The notes below the pieces were generated by a model that was not told the DNA's origin, searched no databases, and saw nothing but the letters and a program-made list of their open reading frames with translations. Both the position numbers and the translations under genes were made by a program. Of a stretch of 64,000 nt of DNA, positions 45,313 through 54,764 are shown one piece after another. Position 1 is the first letter of the stretch. Each line of letters begins with the position of its first letter. Source of the stretch: JAKOUY01 sp037045185 (GTDB lineage: Bacteria > Actinomycetota > Acidimicrobiia > Acidimicrobiales > Ilumatobacteraceae); contig JBAOHQ010000003.1 in assembly GCA_037045185.1 (NCBI GenBank), positions 1-64,000 on the forward strand, read 5' to 3'.

Positions 45313-46543
45313 TCAATTGCCGTACTTGTCGTGGTGCTTGGCGCGGGCCTGGTCGATCCACTGCTCACGCTCGATCCGCCCGGGGAAGTCCAGGTTGGCG
45401 GCCGATGCGCTCGGCGTCGTCGGGGGTCCAGGCGGCGATCTGGGCGAAGGTCGTGATGCCCAGCTCGTGGAGCTTGCGGTTGATCACCGGGCCGATGCCG
45501 TCGATGTCTTCCAGATCGTCGGCGGGCAGGTCGGCCACGGCGACGGCCGAGTGGGCCATTGCCTGCTGCGTCCCCGCGCCGGCCCCGAAGGGACCGGCGA
45601 TGTCATCACTGGTCAGCGCCGGCAGCAGGTGGACCTTCTTGGTGTCACCGCCGAGGGCCTCGGCCCCGCCGACGATCTCCATGATCTCGGTGGTGATCGA
45701 GTCCTGGCGGGCCCGGTTCATGATCCGGCTGAGGTTCTTGATGAGTTCCTCGGCGTTGTCCGTCGCGCTCTTCATCGCCCGCTGGCGGAAGGCGTGCTCG
45801 CTGGCCGCGGCGTTCAGCAGGGCGGCGTAGACGCGGGCCTCGATGTAGCGCGGCAGCAGGCTGTCCAGGATCGTGGACGGGTCGGGCTCGTACTCGTAGT
45901 CGGCCGCGGCCCCACCGCCGTCGGTGGCCGAGGCGTGACCGCCCGCCACGCTCTCGCGATCGAGGGGGATCAGCGGGCGCTGGACGACCTCCTGCGAGCC
46001 GGCCGAGACGAACCGGGTGTAGACCAGCTCGACCCGGTCGACGGCGCCGGAGGTGTAGGCCTCCATCACGTAGTTGGCGATGGCCTTGGCGTTTTCGTAG
46101 GTGGGGTTGTCGGTGAACCCGGCGAAGGTGGCCAGCAGCTGGTAGCCGCGGAACCGGAAGTAGCCCTCTGCCTTGCGCCCGACGGCGATGACGCCGTAGT
46201 CGGCGCCAGCGGCGACACCGGCCTTGATCTCACCCTCGGTGGCGCGCTGAACGCCGGCGTTGTACCCGCCGCACAGGCCGCGGTCGGCGGTCATGGCGAT
46301 GTAGGCCGTGGTGGCCACCGACTCCCTGCCAGCAAGCAACGGCGAGTCGGACGTCCCGCCGGCGGCGGCGAGGTCCTTGACCACCGCGGTGATCTGATCG
46401 CTGTAGGGAACCGCCGCAGCGACGCGCTGCTGGGCCTTGACGATCCGCGAGGCGGCGATCAGTTCCATGGCGCGGGTGATCTTCTTCGTGGCCTGGACGC
46501 TACGAATGCGCCCACGAAGGATCCGCTCCTGGCCTCCTGCCAT
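45313..46543 (-). CDS. atpG: ATP synthase F1 subunit gamma with C-terminal helix-hairpin-helix domain (reading frame broken near 45404)
   Basis: Central rotor shaft. Residues 1-300 are a normal gamma: RIRSVQATKKITRAMELIAASR, DRGLCGGYN and the C-terminal helix ARQDSITTEIMEIVGGAEAL, plus an acidic Gly/Ala-rich insert at 196-222 usual in actinobacteria. Then a linker and an unexpected domain: LEDIDGIGPVINRKLHELGI, TTFAQIAAWTPDDAERI and, after a one-base break near 45404, LDFPGRIEREQWIDQAR, ending at 45313. This is the HhH-type module that is also fused to some NuoE, L21 or L17 proteins. Total about 409 residues versus about 290-310 for usual gamma. Confidence 0.88.
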
Positions 46544-46546
46544 GGC

Positions 46547-48145
46547 CTACTCCGTTGCCAGGGTCTTGTCGCTGTGGGCCTCGCCGAGCTCGTGGGCCGA
46601 GGTGGCCAGCGGGTCGGCGACGCGCTCGTTGGATCGGGCGACGAAGCCGGCCTTGAACGACGAGACGACCTCACCGAGCTCGGCGGGGACGTCGGACTTC
46701 GGGTTGCTGCGCAGCCCGCTCATCAGCCCGCCGTGCGCCGAACGGAGGTGCTCGAGCAGCTCGGTCTCGAACCGCCGGACGTCGGTGACCGGCAGGTCGT
46801 CGAGGTAGCCCTTGGTACCGGCGAAGATCGACACCACCTGCTCCTCGACCGGCATCGGGCTGTTCAGCGGCTGCTTGAGCAGCTCCACCAGGCGGTAGCC
46901 ACGCTCCAGCTGGGCCTTGGAGATGGCGTCCAGCTCGGACCCGAAGGTGGCGAAGGCCTCCAGCTCACGGAACTGGGCGAGGTCCAGCTTCAGCGTGCCG
47001 GACACGCTCTTCATCGACTTGATCTGCGCCGCGCCACCCACGCGAGACACGCTGATGCCCACGTCGACGGCGGGACGGACGCCCGACTTGAACAGGTTGT
47101 CCTGCAGGTACACCTGGCCGTCGGTGATCGAGATCACGTTGGTGGGGATGTACGCCGAGACATCACCGGCCTTGGTCTCGATGACCGGCAGGGCGGTCAG
47201 CGAACCGGCGCCCTTCTCGTCGCTGAGCTTGGCGGCGCGCTCCAGCAGCCGGCTGTGCAGGTAGAAGACGTCGCCCGGGTAGGCCTCGCGGCCCGGCGGG
47301 CGGCGCAGCAGCAGGGACATCTGGCGGTAGGCCTCGGCCTGCTTGGACAGGTCGTCGTACACCACCAGGGCGTGCTCGGAGTTCTCCATCCAGTGCTGGC
47401 CGATGGCGCAGCCGGCGTAGGGCGCCAGGTACTTGAACGGCGCCGGGTCGCTGGCGGGTGCGGCGACGACCACGGTGTACTCCATGGCCCCGAACTGGCG
47501 CAGGGTCTCCACGGTCTGGGCGACGGTGGAGCCCTTCTGACCCACGGCCACGTAGATGCACTTCACGCCCAGACCCTTCTGGTTCAGGATCGTGTCGATG
47601 GCGACGGTGGTCTTGCCGGTCTTGCGGTCACCGATGATCAGCTCACGCTGCCCGCGGCCGATGGGGGTCATCGCGTCGATGGCCTTGATGCCGGTCTGCA
47701 GCGGTTCGTGCACCGGCTTGCGGCCCATGATGCCGGGCGCTTGGATCTCGACGCGGCGCTGGATGCCGCCGACGATGTCGCCCTTGCCGTCGATGGGCTG
47801 GCCGAGGGCGTTGACGACGCGGCCGAGCATCGCGTCACCGACGGGCATCGACAGGATCCGGCCGGTGGCCTTCACCGTCTGGCCCTCCTCGATGGCGTCG
47901 GCGTCGCCGAGGACCACCGCGCCGATCGACGCCTCGTCGAGGTTGAGGGCCAGGCCGACCGAGCCGTCCTCGAACTCGAGCAGCTCGTTCACGGCGCAGT
48001 CGGGCAGACCGCTGACGCGGGCGATGCCGTCGCCCACCTCGAGGATGCGGCCGACCGTGCGGGCTTCGAGCGAGGGCTCGAAACCTTCCAGGTTCTTCTT
48101 CAGCGCGGCAGCGATGTCGCTGGCGCTCAGGGTGAGCTCTGCCAT
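46547..48145 (-). CDS. atpA: ATP synthase F1 subunit alpha
   Basis: 532 residues. Non-catalytic nucleotide-binding subunit. P-loop GDRKTGKTTVAID, GRILEVGDGIARVSGL, ASDPAPFKYLAPYAG and the conserved ALPVIETKAGDVSAYIPTN are all present. Frame intact. Slightly long C-terminal tail (SAHELGEAHSDKTLATE). Ends 4 bp before atpG. Confidence 0.95.
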   Translation of the reverse strand: MAELTLSASDIAAALKKNLEGFEPSLEARTVGRILEVGDGIARVSGLPDCAVNELLEFEDGSVGLALNLDEASIGAVVLGDADAIEEGQTVKATGRILSMPVGDAMLGRVVNALGQPIDGKGDIVGGIQRRVEIQAPGIMGRKPVHEPLQTGIKAIDAMTPIGRGQRELIIGDRKTGKTTVAIDTILNQKGLGVKCIYVAVGQKGSTVAQTVETLRQFGAMEYTVVVAAPASDPAPFKYLAPYAGCAIGQHWMENSEHALVVYDDLSKQAEAYRQMSLLLRRPPGREAYPGDVFYLHSRLLERAAKLSDEKGAGSLTALPVIETKAGDVSAYIPTNVISITDGQVYLQDNLFKSGVRPAVDVGISVSRVGGAAQIKSMKSVSGTLKLDLAQFRELEAFATFGSELDAISKAQLERGYRLVELLKQPLNSPMPVEEQVVSIFAGTKGYLDDLPVTDVRRFETELLEHLRSAHGGLMSGLRSNPKSDVPAELGEVVSSFKAGFVARSNERVADPLATSAHELGEAHSDKTLATE

Positions 48146-48171
48146 GTCGTGTCCTTGGCTCTTTCCGTGTC

Positions 48172-48699
48172 TTAGAGACGGCTCTTCAACTGATCGATGC
48201 GGGTACGGACGGTGCCGTCGATGACGGTGTCGCCCACGGTGGCCACCAACCCGCCCAGCACGGACGGGTCGACGACGACCTTGAGATTGACCTGCTTGCC
48301 GGTGGCCTTGGCCAACCCGGCGGCGAGACGCTGCTGCTGGTCGTCGGAGAGGGGCACGGCGGTGCGCACCTCGGCGACCTCTTGGTTCTTGGTGGTGCTG
48401 GCCCGGGCGACCAGGCGGTCGACGATGGCCGGCAGGTCACGGCCGCGCCCGGCGCCCACGACCATCGACACCAACTGGGTGGTGGTGGCGCTGGCCTTGC
48501 CACCCAGTAGATCCTCGATGATCGACTGGCGCTTGGCCGGGGGGATCATCTCGTCGCCGAGAGCGTTGCGCAGCTCGTCGCTGGACTCATAGGTGCGGGC
48601 GAAGCGGAACAGCTCGTCTTCGACCGTGTCGATGTTGCCTTCGGCGCGGGCCACCTCGAACAACGCCCTGGCGTACCCGTCGATGCGTGGATCGGTCAT
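48172..48699 (-). CDS. atpH: ATP synthase subunit delta
   Basis: 175 residues. Peripheral stalk attachment to F1. The N-terminal helical domain starts YARALFEVARAEGNID, and the C-terminal part has VRTAVPLSDDQQQRLAAGL and PSVLGGLVATVGDTVIDGTV, diagnostic for delta/OSCP. It is a stand-alone delta, not fused to b as in mycobacteria. ATGA overlap with atpF. Confidence 0.93.
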   Translation of the reverse strand: MTDPRIDGYARALFEVARAEGNIDTVEDELFRFARTYESSDELRNALGDEMIPPAKRQSIIEDLLGGKASATTTQLVSMVVGAGRGRDLPAIVDRLVARASTTKNQEVAEVRTAVPLSDDQQQRLAAGLAKATGKQVNLKVVVDPSVLGGLVATVGDTVIDGTVRTRIDQLKSRL

Positions 48700-49280
48700 C
48701 GGATGGCCTCCAGCCGGGAGATGAACTGCTCGATCAGATCCTGATGGGTGGCCTCGTCCAGCGAGCCGGTGACCACATGGTCGACGGCCGCCGTGGACAG
48801 GCGGGCGATCTCGCTGCGCAACTCGTCGCCCACCCGGCCGCGGGCGGCGGCGATGTCGGCCTGACCCTTGGCGTCGAGGTCGGCCAGCTCGGTGGCCAGG
48901 CGGGTGCGGCTGTCCTCACGGATCGCCGTGGCCTGGGCCTCGGCGTCGGCCATGATCCGGCTGCGCTCGGCGGCGATGTCGCCCTTGGCCTGACGGATCT
49001 GGGCGGCCTCGGCGGTTGCCGCGGTCTTGGCTGCGGAGGCGGCGTCCAGTTGGTCCTGGATCTTCTGCGTGCGCGCCGCCATGCCCTTCTTGATCGCCGG
49101 ACCGGCGAACTTGACCAGGGCGGCGAAGATGATGAGTGACGCCAGGCCACCCCACACCCACTCGGCGGTCTCCGGGAGCCACCAGCTGTGCGTGGTGACG
49201 TGGCCGTCGGCGTCGACGACGATGTGCTCCTCGGCGGCGACGAAGCGGCCGATGGTGACGGCGATGCCCAGAACGTTCAT
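48696..49280 (-). CDS. atpF: ATP synthase F0 subunit b
   Basis: 194 residues. One TM helix (WGGLASLIIFAALVKFAG, about 43-60) followed by a long Ala/Glu/Gln/Arg helix for the dimeric stator. N-terminal 40 residues are extracytoplasmic or a leader. It overlaps atpH and the second b-type gene by ATGA-type contacts. Confidence 0.88.
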   Translation of the reverse strand: MNVLGIAVTIGRFVAAEEHIVVDADGHVTTHSWWLPETAEWVWGGLASLIIFAALVKFAGPAIKKGMAARTQKIQDQLDAASAAKTAATAEAAQIRQAKGDIAAERSRIMADAEAQATAIREDSRTRLATELADLDAKGQADIAAARGRVGDELRSEIARLSTAAVDHVVTGSLDEATHQDLIEQFISRLEAIR

Positions 49281-49867
49281 CGTGCCATCACCTCACTGAC
49301 CACTCGGCCGACGACGTCGTCGGACGGACGCCTGCCGGTCGCCAGCTCACCGGCCCGGGCGGCCACGTCGCCCACCGCTGCGGCGATGTGGCTGGTCGCC
49401 GCCTGGCGAGCGGCCTCCACCTCGGCGGCGGCGGCGGCCCGCTGCTCACCCAGGCGGGCAGTGAGCGCCGACACCTGCGCCTGGCGCTCGGCTTCCACCT
49501 CGGCCCGGGCGGCGTCGACGACCTGGTTGGCCTCGGCCTTGATGGCCGCCACCTGCGCCTCGTAGTCGGCCACCTCGGCGCGCGCCGCGGTGCGTGCTGC
49601 CTCGGCCCCGGCGTGATCGTTCTGGATGCCCTGGTACCGGGCATCCATGCTGCGCTTCAGCTTAGGGAACAGCACCCATCGCATCAGCACGGCGAAGACG
49701 ATGAACGACCCGGCCCCCCAGGCAAGTTCCTTGATCTCGGGAACGATCGGACCAGGATCCTTGCTGACGGCGCCGGTGTGCGCCTGTCCGCCCTCGGACG
49801 AGGGGGTGGACGACGCCGTGGCGACGTGCCAGGTGGATCCGTGGAGGTGTATGACGGCGTTCAGCAC
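49277..49867 (-). CDS. ATP synthase F0 second b-type subunit (b-prime-like)
   Basis: 196 residues. An extracytoplasmic N-terminus (His/Ser/Thr-rich) precedes TM helix GAGSFIVFAVLMRWVLFPKL (about 51-70), then a long coiled-coil helix. It lies between atpE and atpF, so the operon encodes two different b subunits. Such b/b' pairs are typical of cyanobacteria, chloroplasts and alphaproteobacteria. Confidence 0.85.
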   Translation of the reverse strand: MLNAVIHLHGSTWHVATASSTPSSEGGQAHTGAVSKDPGPIVPEIKELAWGAGSFIVFAVLMRWVLFPKLKRSMDARYQGIQNDHAGAEAARTAARAEVADYEAQVAAIKAEANQVVDAARAEVEAERQAQVSALTARLGEQRAAAAAEVEAARQAATSHIAAAVGDVAARAGELATGRRPSDDVVGRVVSEVMAR

Positions 49868-49914
49868 GTCAGGCTCCTTCGGTAGGACGAAACGGACAGA
49901 TGCAACGTGATCGA

Positions 49915-50199
49915 TCAGAGGCCGATGAGGATGAAGACCACGAAGCCGATCAGGGCCAGCGCCTCGGTGAAGGCGATGCCCAGGAACATCGTGGTACGAA
50001 CCATGCCGGCGGCCTCGGGCTGGCGGGCCATGGCCTCGACGGACTTACCGACCAGGTAACCGATGCCGATGCCCGGGCCGATGGCTGCCAGGCCATAGGC
50101 GAAGCCGGCGCCGATGGCGGCGTTGGCGGCCTTGGCGTTGTCGGCCACCTCTTGCGGGGTGAGCGGTGCGGCGGCAGCCAGGTGAGCGAGTGCTTCCAT
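49915..50199 (-). CDS. atpE: ATP synthase F0 subunit c
   Basis: 94 residues, two TM helices. Helix 1 has the Gly motif AIGPGIGIGYLVG, the polar loop ARQPE, and helix 2 carries the ion-binding Glu79 (GIAFTEALALIGF). There is no Gln or Ser/Thr partner set for sodium, so protons are expected. Strong Shine-Dalgarno AGGAGAA upstream. About 20 extra residues at the N-terminus. Confidence 0.94.
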   Translation of the reverse strand: MEALAHLAAAAPLTPQEVADNAKAANAAIGAGFAYGLAAIGPGIGIGYLVGKSVEAMARQPEAAGMVRTTMFLGIAFTEALALIGFVVFILIGL

Positions 50200-50259
50200 G
50201 ATGGGGATTCTCCTGTTGTGGGTTCTGGGTAGGTGGAGACGTGGTGTCCGGGTTGACGA

Positions 50260-51027
50260 TCAGTGCTCGGGATGAGCGGCCCCGCCGATGTACACGGCGG
50301 TGAGGATGGTGAAGATGTAGGCCTGCAGGAAGGCCACCAGCACCTCGAAGGCGGTGAGGAAGACCAGCATGAAGAACGGCAGGATCGCCATCGGCTTGAG
50401 CATGAACTGCTTGGTCTCGGCGGTGATCAGCGACTGGGTCAGCAGGGCGAAGGTGACCAGCAGGATGTGGCCGGCCAGCATGTTGGCGAAGAGTCGGACC
50501 GTCAGCGAGAAGGGGCGGACGATGATGTTGGAGATGAACTCGATCACGCCCACCAGCGGCTTCAACGCCGTCGGCACCCCTGGCGGCCAGATCGTGTTCG
50601 TCAGGTACTTGATGCCCTGGTGCTTGAACCCGACGCCGTTGTAGATCACCCACACCAACAGGGCCAGGAACATCGGGATGGCCATGCGGGCCGTGGCGGG
50701 CATCTGCACGAAGGGGATGATCCCGGGCACGTTGCACAGGTAGATGAAGACGAACAGGCTGAGCAGGAACGGCGTCCAGCCGAGGCCGCTCTTGCCCATG
50801 GTCTGCATGACGATGCCGTCCTCGATGAAGTCCACCGTGGCCTCGGCCAGGTTGCGCACGCCCTTGGGCGCCTTCGACCCGTCCTTGTTGCCGGCCAGCA
50901 GGAACACGACCGTGCCGATCAGGGCCGCGGCAACGGCGATCATGGCCACCTTGTTGAAGGTGGAGAACAGGTCCTTCCAGCGCAGGATCGAGTTGATCAG
51001 CGGGAATTTGAACGATTCAGCAAGCAT
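50260..51027 (-). CDS. atpB: ATP synthase F0 subunit a
   Basis: 255 residues, five to six TM helices forming the proton channel. The essential Arg178 is in RPFSLTVRLFANMLAGH; the C-terminal helix with AFEVLVAFLQAYIFTIL is complete. No mycobacterial-type extension. First structural gene after the assembly/accessory pair. Confidence 0.94.
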   Translation of the reverse strand: MLAESFKFPLINSILRWKDLFSTFNKVAMIAVAAALIGTVVFLLAGNKDGSKAPKGVRNLAEATVDFIEDGIVMQTMGKSGLGWTPFLLSLFVFIYLCNVPGIIPFVQMPATARMAIPMFLALLVWVIYNGVGFKHQGIKYLTNTIWPPGVPTALKPLVGVIEFISNIIVRPFSLTVRLFANMLAGHILLVTFALLTQSLITAETKQFMLKPMAILPFFMLVFLTAFEVLVAFLQAYIFTILTAVYIGGAAHPEH

Positions 51028-51043
51028 CGTGCGGTTCCTGTGG

Positions 51044-51511
51044 TTACGAGCGGGCGGGTTTCAGACCGGGGTGGGCAAGGGACATGGCCAGGTACTTCAT
51101 CTCCCAGACCAGCAATCCGAGATGCGTCACGATGATGGTCGCTCCGAGGGCCGGAAGCGAAATCCATGACGAATCCTTCACCAGATAGACGGCGAGGAAG
51201 ATCAGCCCGAGGCGGACGAGATAGCCGACGAGGATGGCGCCCATCATCAGCCCGAGGCTGATCCGGGCGGTCAGGGCAATGGCCCCGGCGGCGAGGGCGA
51301 AGTTGATCAGCACGATGGCGATGCCGTAGGCGCTGGACACGGCGCCCTTCGATCCCCAGATGACCCAGCACACCCCAACGATGACGGGGGCGACGATGAG
51401 GCCGCGCTTGATCAGGTCACGGGAGATGGTCACCTCGGTGGCCTCGCCGCTCACCGGCTTGGACATGACCGCCGGGTCCACCGGGGCGACGCGATCGGCG
51501 GCCTTGGACAT
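51044..51511 (-). CDS. ATP synthase subunit I-like protein
   Basis: 155 residues with four hydrophobic helices (RGLIVAPVIVGVCWVIWG, GIAIVLINFALAAGAIAL, MMGAILVGYLVRLGLIFLAV, PALGATIIVTHLGLLVWEM). This topology and position match AtpI/UncI, which helps assemble the c-ring. The ATG is one base from the stop of the AtpZ-like gene. Confidence 0.78.
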   Translation of the reverse strand: MSKAADRVAPVDPAVMSKPVSGEATEVTISRDLIKRGLIVAPVIVGVCWVIWGSKGAVSSAYGIAIVLINFALAAGAIALTARISLGLMMGAILVGYLVRLGLIFLAVYLVKDSSWISLPALGATIIVTHLGLLVWEMKYLAMSLAHPGLKPARS

Positions 51512-51855
51512 CAGCCCTGCGCCCCGCTCTTGGCATGTGCCGCGGCGGCGCGTTCTGCCTCGAGGGCCTGCATCTGCGCCTCGTAGACGTAGCGCAAGCG
51601 CACGAACTCGCCGATCAGGGCCAGCAGGACGAGCACGATCATGAACACCGGCTTGGTTCCCAGCCAGCGGTCGAGCAGGTACCCGACCCCGAGGAACAGC
51701 AGGGTCATGATGGCCACGTCCATGCCGCGCCCGAGCGCACTGTCCAGGTGCGAGGACCGGTCGATCGGTCCGTCGAGTTGGCGCGGGGCGGGCAGTTTCA
51801 CGTGGCTCCAGGATCGCGCGCCGTCACGCCAGGTGACGAGCTTGTGAACGCGCAC
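51511..51855 (-). CDS. AtpZ/AtpI-like small membrane protein
   Basis: 114 residues, two TM helices (MDVAIMTLLFLGVGYLLDRW and VFMIVLVLLALIGEFVRLRY). The LGRGMDVAIMTLLFLGVGYL pattern is typical of AtpZ-type ATP synthase accessory proteins. A helical Ala/Glu tail follows. Position at the head of the atp run supports this. Confidence 0.75.
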   Translation of the reverse strand: MRVHKLVTWRDGARSWSHVKLPAPRQLDGPIDRSSHLDSALGRGMDVAIMTLLFLGVGYLLDRWLGTKPVFMIVLVLLALIGEFVRLRYVYEAQMQALEAERAAAAHAKSGAQG

Positions 51856-51892
51856 ACAATCTAGCGGATCCGGTCCCGCCGCGAAAACACGG

Positions 51893-53005
51893 TCAGCCGC
51901 GAGATCGGCGAAGCTGCGGATGAAGCACCGTGAACAGGGCCAGGACCAGCATCCCGCCGCCGATGGGGACCAGGCTGAAGCCGCTCTCGGTGAACACCGG
52001 GTAGAGCACCATCGCCGACAACAGCGCCGTCCAGGTCCACAGGATCAGCACGGCCCGGCGCGTACCGTGGCCCATCTCGATCAGCCGGTGGTGGAGATGC
52101 TTCTTGTCGGCGGTGGCGACCCCAGCGCCGGCCTTGGCCCGGCGGACGATGGCGAACAGCGTGTCGAGGATCGGCACGCCGAGGATGACGAGCGGGATGA
52201 CCAGCGGCGCCAGGAAGAAGTACGACTGGCCGACGAAGCGCTGCTCGTTCGGATCGGCCCGGCCACCGACGACGCTGGTGCTGACGGCCATCAGCAGGCC
52301 GAGCAGCAGCGCTCCCCCGTCGCCCATGAACACCTTGGCCCGGTGGAAGTTGTGCGGCAGGAAGCCGACGCAGATCCCCACGGTGATGATGGCCACCAGC
52401 GGACCGACGTTGGGCGGTGTCAGCAGATGCTGGTCGCTGAGGCGGATGCTGTAGACGAAGAACGCCGCGCCGGCGATGGCCACGATGCCGGCCGCCAGCC
52501 CGTCGAGACCGTCGATCAGGTTGATCGCCTGGGTCATCAGCAACAACCAGATCACCGTGACCAGCGGCGTCCAGTCGTCACCCACCACCACGACGTCGAG
52601 GTACGGCAAGCGGAAGTAGTACATCGTGACGCCCTGCAGGACCAGCACGATGGCCACGAGCACCGTGCCGAACACCTTCGCCGGCGCCGACAGTTCACGG
52701 ATGTCGTCGGCAAAGCCGACGACGAACATCAGCACGGCGGCGATGACGACACCGCGGGGTTCGCTGTTGCGGCTGAACAGCGGATCGAAGGTGTCCCACA
52801 GCCGGGCGGCGGCAAAGGCCGCCACAACACCAACGATCATGGCGATGCCGCCGACGTCGGGTGTCGGCACCGTGTGGACCCGCCGTTCGTCGGGGTCGAC
52901 GACCCAGTCGAGACGCCTGGCGACGCGAATGACGAGCGGGGTGATGGCGAAGGTGACCAGCGCGGCGATGCCCCCGATGACGAGGTAGGCCGAGGTGGGT
53001 GGCAC
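51893..53005 (-). CDS. wecA: Undecaprenyl-phosphate GlcNAc-1-phosphate transferase (WecA/TagO family)
   Basis: 370 residues, about ten TM helices. It attaches a sugar-1-phosphate to a lipid carrier. Family motifs: VVGFADDIREL (Mg-binding Asp pair), NLIDGLDGLAAG, FMGDGGALLLG and the HIHH-like DKKHLHHRL. In actinobacteria it starts arabinogalactan-linker or teichoic-type polymers. GTG start directly after the previous stop. The wecA/rfe-atp junction is usual in actinobacteria. Confidence 0.9.
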   Translation of the reverse strand: MPPTSAYLVIGGIAALVTFAITPLVIRVARRLDWVVDPDERRVHTVPTPDVGGIAMIVGVVAAFAAARLWDTFDPLFSRNSEPRGVVIAAVLMFVVGFADDIRELSAPAKVFGTVLVAIVLVLQGVTMYYFRLPYLDVVVVGDDWTPLVTVIWLLLMTQAINLIDGLDGLAAGIVAIAGAAFFVYSIRLSDQHLLTPPNVGPLVAIITVGICVGFLPHNFHRAKVFMGDGGALLLGLLMAVSTSVVGGRADPNEQRFVGQSYFFLAPLVIPLVILGVPILDTLFAIVRRAKAGAGVATADKKHLHHRLIEMGHGTRRAVLILWTWTALLSAMVLYPVFTESGFSLVPIGGGMLVLALFTVLHPQLRRSRG

Positions 53006-53524
53006 CTACTGCTCGCCGCGGTCGCTGGATTGAAGGCGCGGCGCGTGGTACAGGCGTACGAACGTCGGATGCTGGCGGTGCGGGCCGCGGACGCCGACGA
53101 ACCCGGACAGGCCGACGGCGGCGGCCAGCCACAGGTAGTGGATCGGCCAGGTGGAGAACCCGACGCTGAAGACGTCGGCCACGATGGTGGGGTTGGCCCA
53201 TGCCGGGATGTGGTTGCGCGGGTCGTTGTTCAGCGACTGGCGCTGGACGAAGAAGATCATCGTCAGCACCGCCGTGCCGGTGATCGCCACGGCGTAGAGG
53301 GCATAGGCGAAGCCGTGGTGGCGGGCCACGCGGGTCATGGCCGCGGCCACCGCCCAGCCCAGCAACAGCGAGATCGGCATCATCTGTGACTGCGTGCCGA
53401 GCACGGCCAGGTACCAGAACGCGCCGACCACGGCCGCGGCCGCCACACCGGCCGTGACCCCACCGCGCAGCCGCGGCGGCGCCTCGAGGTCACCGGCGGA
53501 GGAAGCGTCGGCCGGATCAGCCAT
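53006..53524 (-). CDS. Conserved membrane protein of unknown function
   Basis: 172 residues with four to five TM helices (GVAAAAVVGAFWYLAVLG, MPISLLLGWAVAAAMTRVA, YAVAITGTAVLTMIFFVQ, IHYLWLAAAVGLSGFVGV). Short hydrophilic ends. No motif recognised. ATG overlaps glyA by 8 bp, and its stop abuts the wecA start. Confidence 0.65.
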   Translation of the reverse strand: MADPADASSAGDLEAPPRLRGGVTAGVAAAAVVGAFWYLAVLGTQSQMMPISLLLGWAVAAAMTRVARHHGFAYALYAVAITGTAVLTMIFFVQRQSLNNDPRNHIPAWANPTIVADVFSVGFSTWPIHYLWLAAAVGLSGFVGVRGPHRQHPTFVRLYHAPRLQSSDRGEQ

Positions 53525-54764
53525 ACACGGGGAACCGTGCGCACAGCGTGGCGACCTCGGCGCGCGCCTGGGCCACTGCGGCGTCGTCGTCACGGCTGCG
53601 CAGCACGCGGGCGATCAGCGCGGCGATCTCGACCATCTCCGGCTCGGCCATCCCCTGGGTGGTGACCGACGGCGTGCCGATCCGCACCCCGCTGGTGACG
53701 AACGGGCTGCGCGGGTCGTCGGGAATGGTGTTCTTGTTGAGGGTGATCCCGGCGAGGTCGAGCACGGCCTGGGCCTGCTTGCCCGTCAGTTCGGTGTCGA
53801 AGGGGCGCAGGTCGACCACCATCATGTGGTTGTCCGTGCCGCCGCTGACCAGCCGGAAACCCTGCTGGACCAGGGCGTCCGCCAACGCACTTGCATTGGC
53901 AACGATCTGCTTGGCGTAGGTGGCGAACTCCGGCTGGGCGGCCTCGTGGAAGGCGACGGCTTTGCCGGCGATGACGTGTTCCAGGGGCCCTCCCTGCCAG
54001 CCCGGGAAGACCGCCTTGTCGATCGCCGCGGCGTGAGCCGACGTGGACAGGATGCACCCACCACGCGGGCCGCGCAGGGTCTTGTGGGTGGTGAAGGTCA
54101 CGACGTCGGCGTGCGCGACGGGGTTGGGGTGCGCCCCGCCGGCGATGAGCCCGGCGATGTGCGCGGCGTCGAACATGAACAGCGCGCCCACCTCGTCGGC
54201 GATGGCCCTGAACGGCGCCGGGTCGATGCGCCGCGGGTAGCTCGTCGTGCCGGCGACGATCAACCGCGGCCGGTGCTCCAGGGCGAGGTCGCGCACCTGG
54301 TCCATGTCGATGCGCTCGTCGCCGGGCGTGACCTGGTAGGCCACGAAGTGGTACAGCTTGCCGCTGGCGTTGACCGGTGACCCGTGGGTCAGGTGGCCAC
54401 CGTGGTCGAGGCTGAGCCCGAGGACGGTGTCACCCGGGTTGAGCAGGGCCTGGTAGGCGCACATGTTGGCGTTGGCCCCGCTGTGCGGCTGGACGTTGGC
54501 GTGCTCGGCGCCGAACAGGTCCTTGACCCGCTGGATGGCGATGGCCTCGATGCCGTCGACGATCTGGTTCCCGCCGTAGTAGCGCTTGCCCGGGTAGCCC
54601 TCGGCGTACTTGTTCGTCAGCACGCTGCCCGTGGCGCGCATCACCGCCGGCGAGGTGAAGTTCTCGCTGGCGATCAGCTGGATGCCCGTGGTCTGGCGCT
54701 CCTGTTCCCGTTCGATGAGCTCGAACACCTCGGTGTCGGGCGTGTGGTCGGTGGGGAACGGCAT
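53517..54764 (-). CDS. glyA: Serine hydroxymethyltransferase
   Basis: 415 residues. PLP enzyme that interconverts serine and glycine with tetrahydrofolate. The motifs are IQLIASENFTSPAV, KYAEGYPGKRYYGG, the Schiff-base Lys in VVTFTTHKTLRGPRGG, and the folate-side SGGTDNHMMVVDL. ATG overlaps the rpiB stop (TGATG), so the two are coupled. Confidence 0.95.
   Translation of the reverse strand: MPFPTDHTPDTEVFELIEREQERQTTGIQLIASENFTSPAVMRATGSVLTNKYAEGYPGKRYYGGNQIVDGIEAIAIQRVKDLFGAEHANVQPHSGANANMCAYQALLNPGDTVLGLSLDHGGHLTHGSPVNASGKLYHFVAYQVTPGDERIDMDQVRDLALEHRPRLIVAGTTSYPRRIDPAPFRAIADEVGALFMFDAAHIAGLIAGGAHPNPVAHADVVTFTTHKTLRGPRGGCILSTSAHAAAIDKAVFPGWQGGPLEHVIAGKAVAFHEAAQPEFATYAKQIVANASALADALVQQGFRLVSGGTDNHMMVVDLRPFDTELTGKQAQAVLDLAGITLNKNTIPDDPRSPFVTSGVRIGTPSVTTQGMAEPEMVEIAALIARVLRSRDDDAAVAQARAEVATLCARFPVYG

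Noticed and set aside
45404..45404. Programmed frameshift in atpG to make two gamma forms
   Set aside because: No slippery heptamer or downstream pseudoknot is evident, and many other genes in the window have similar breaks, so sequence error is simpler.
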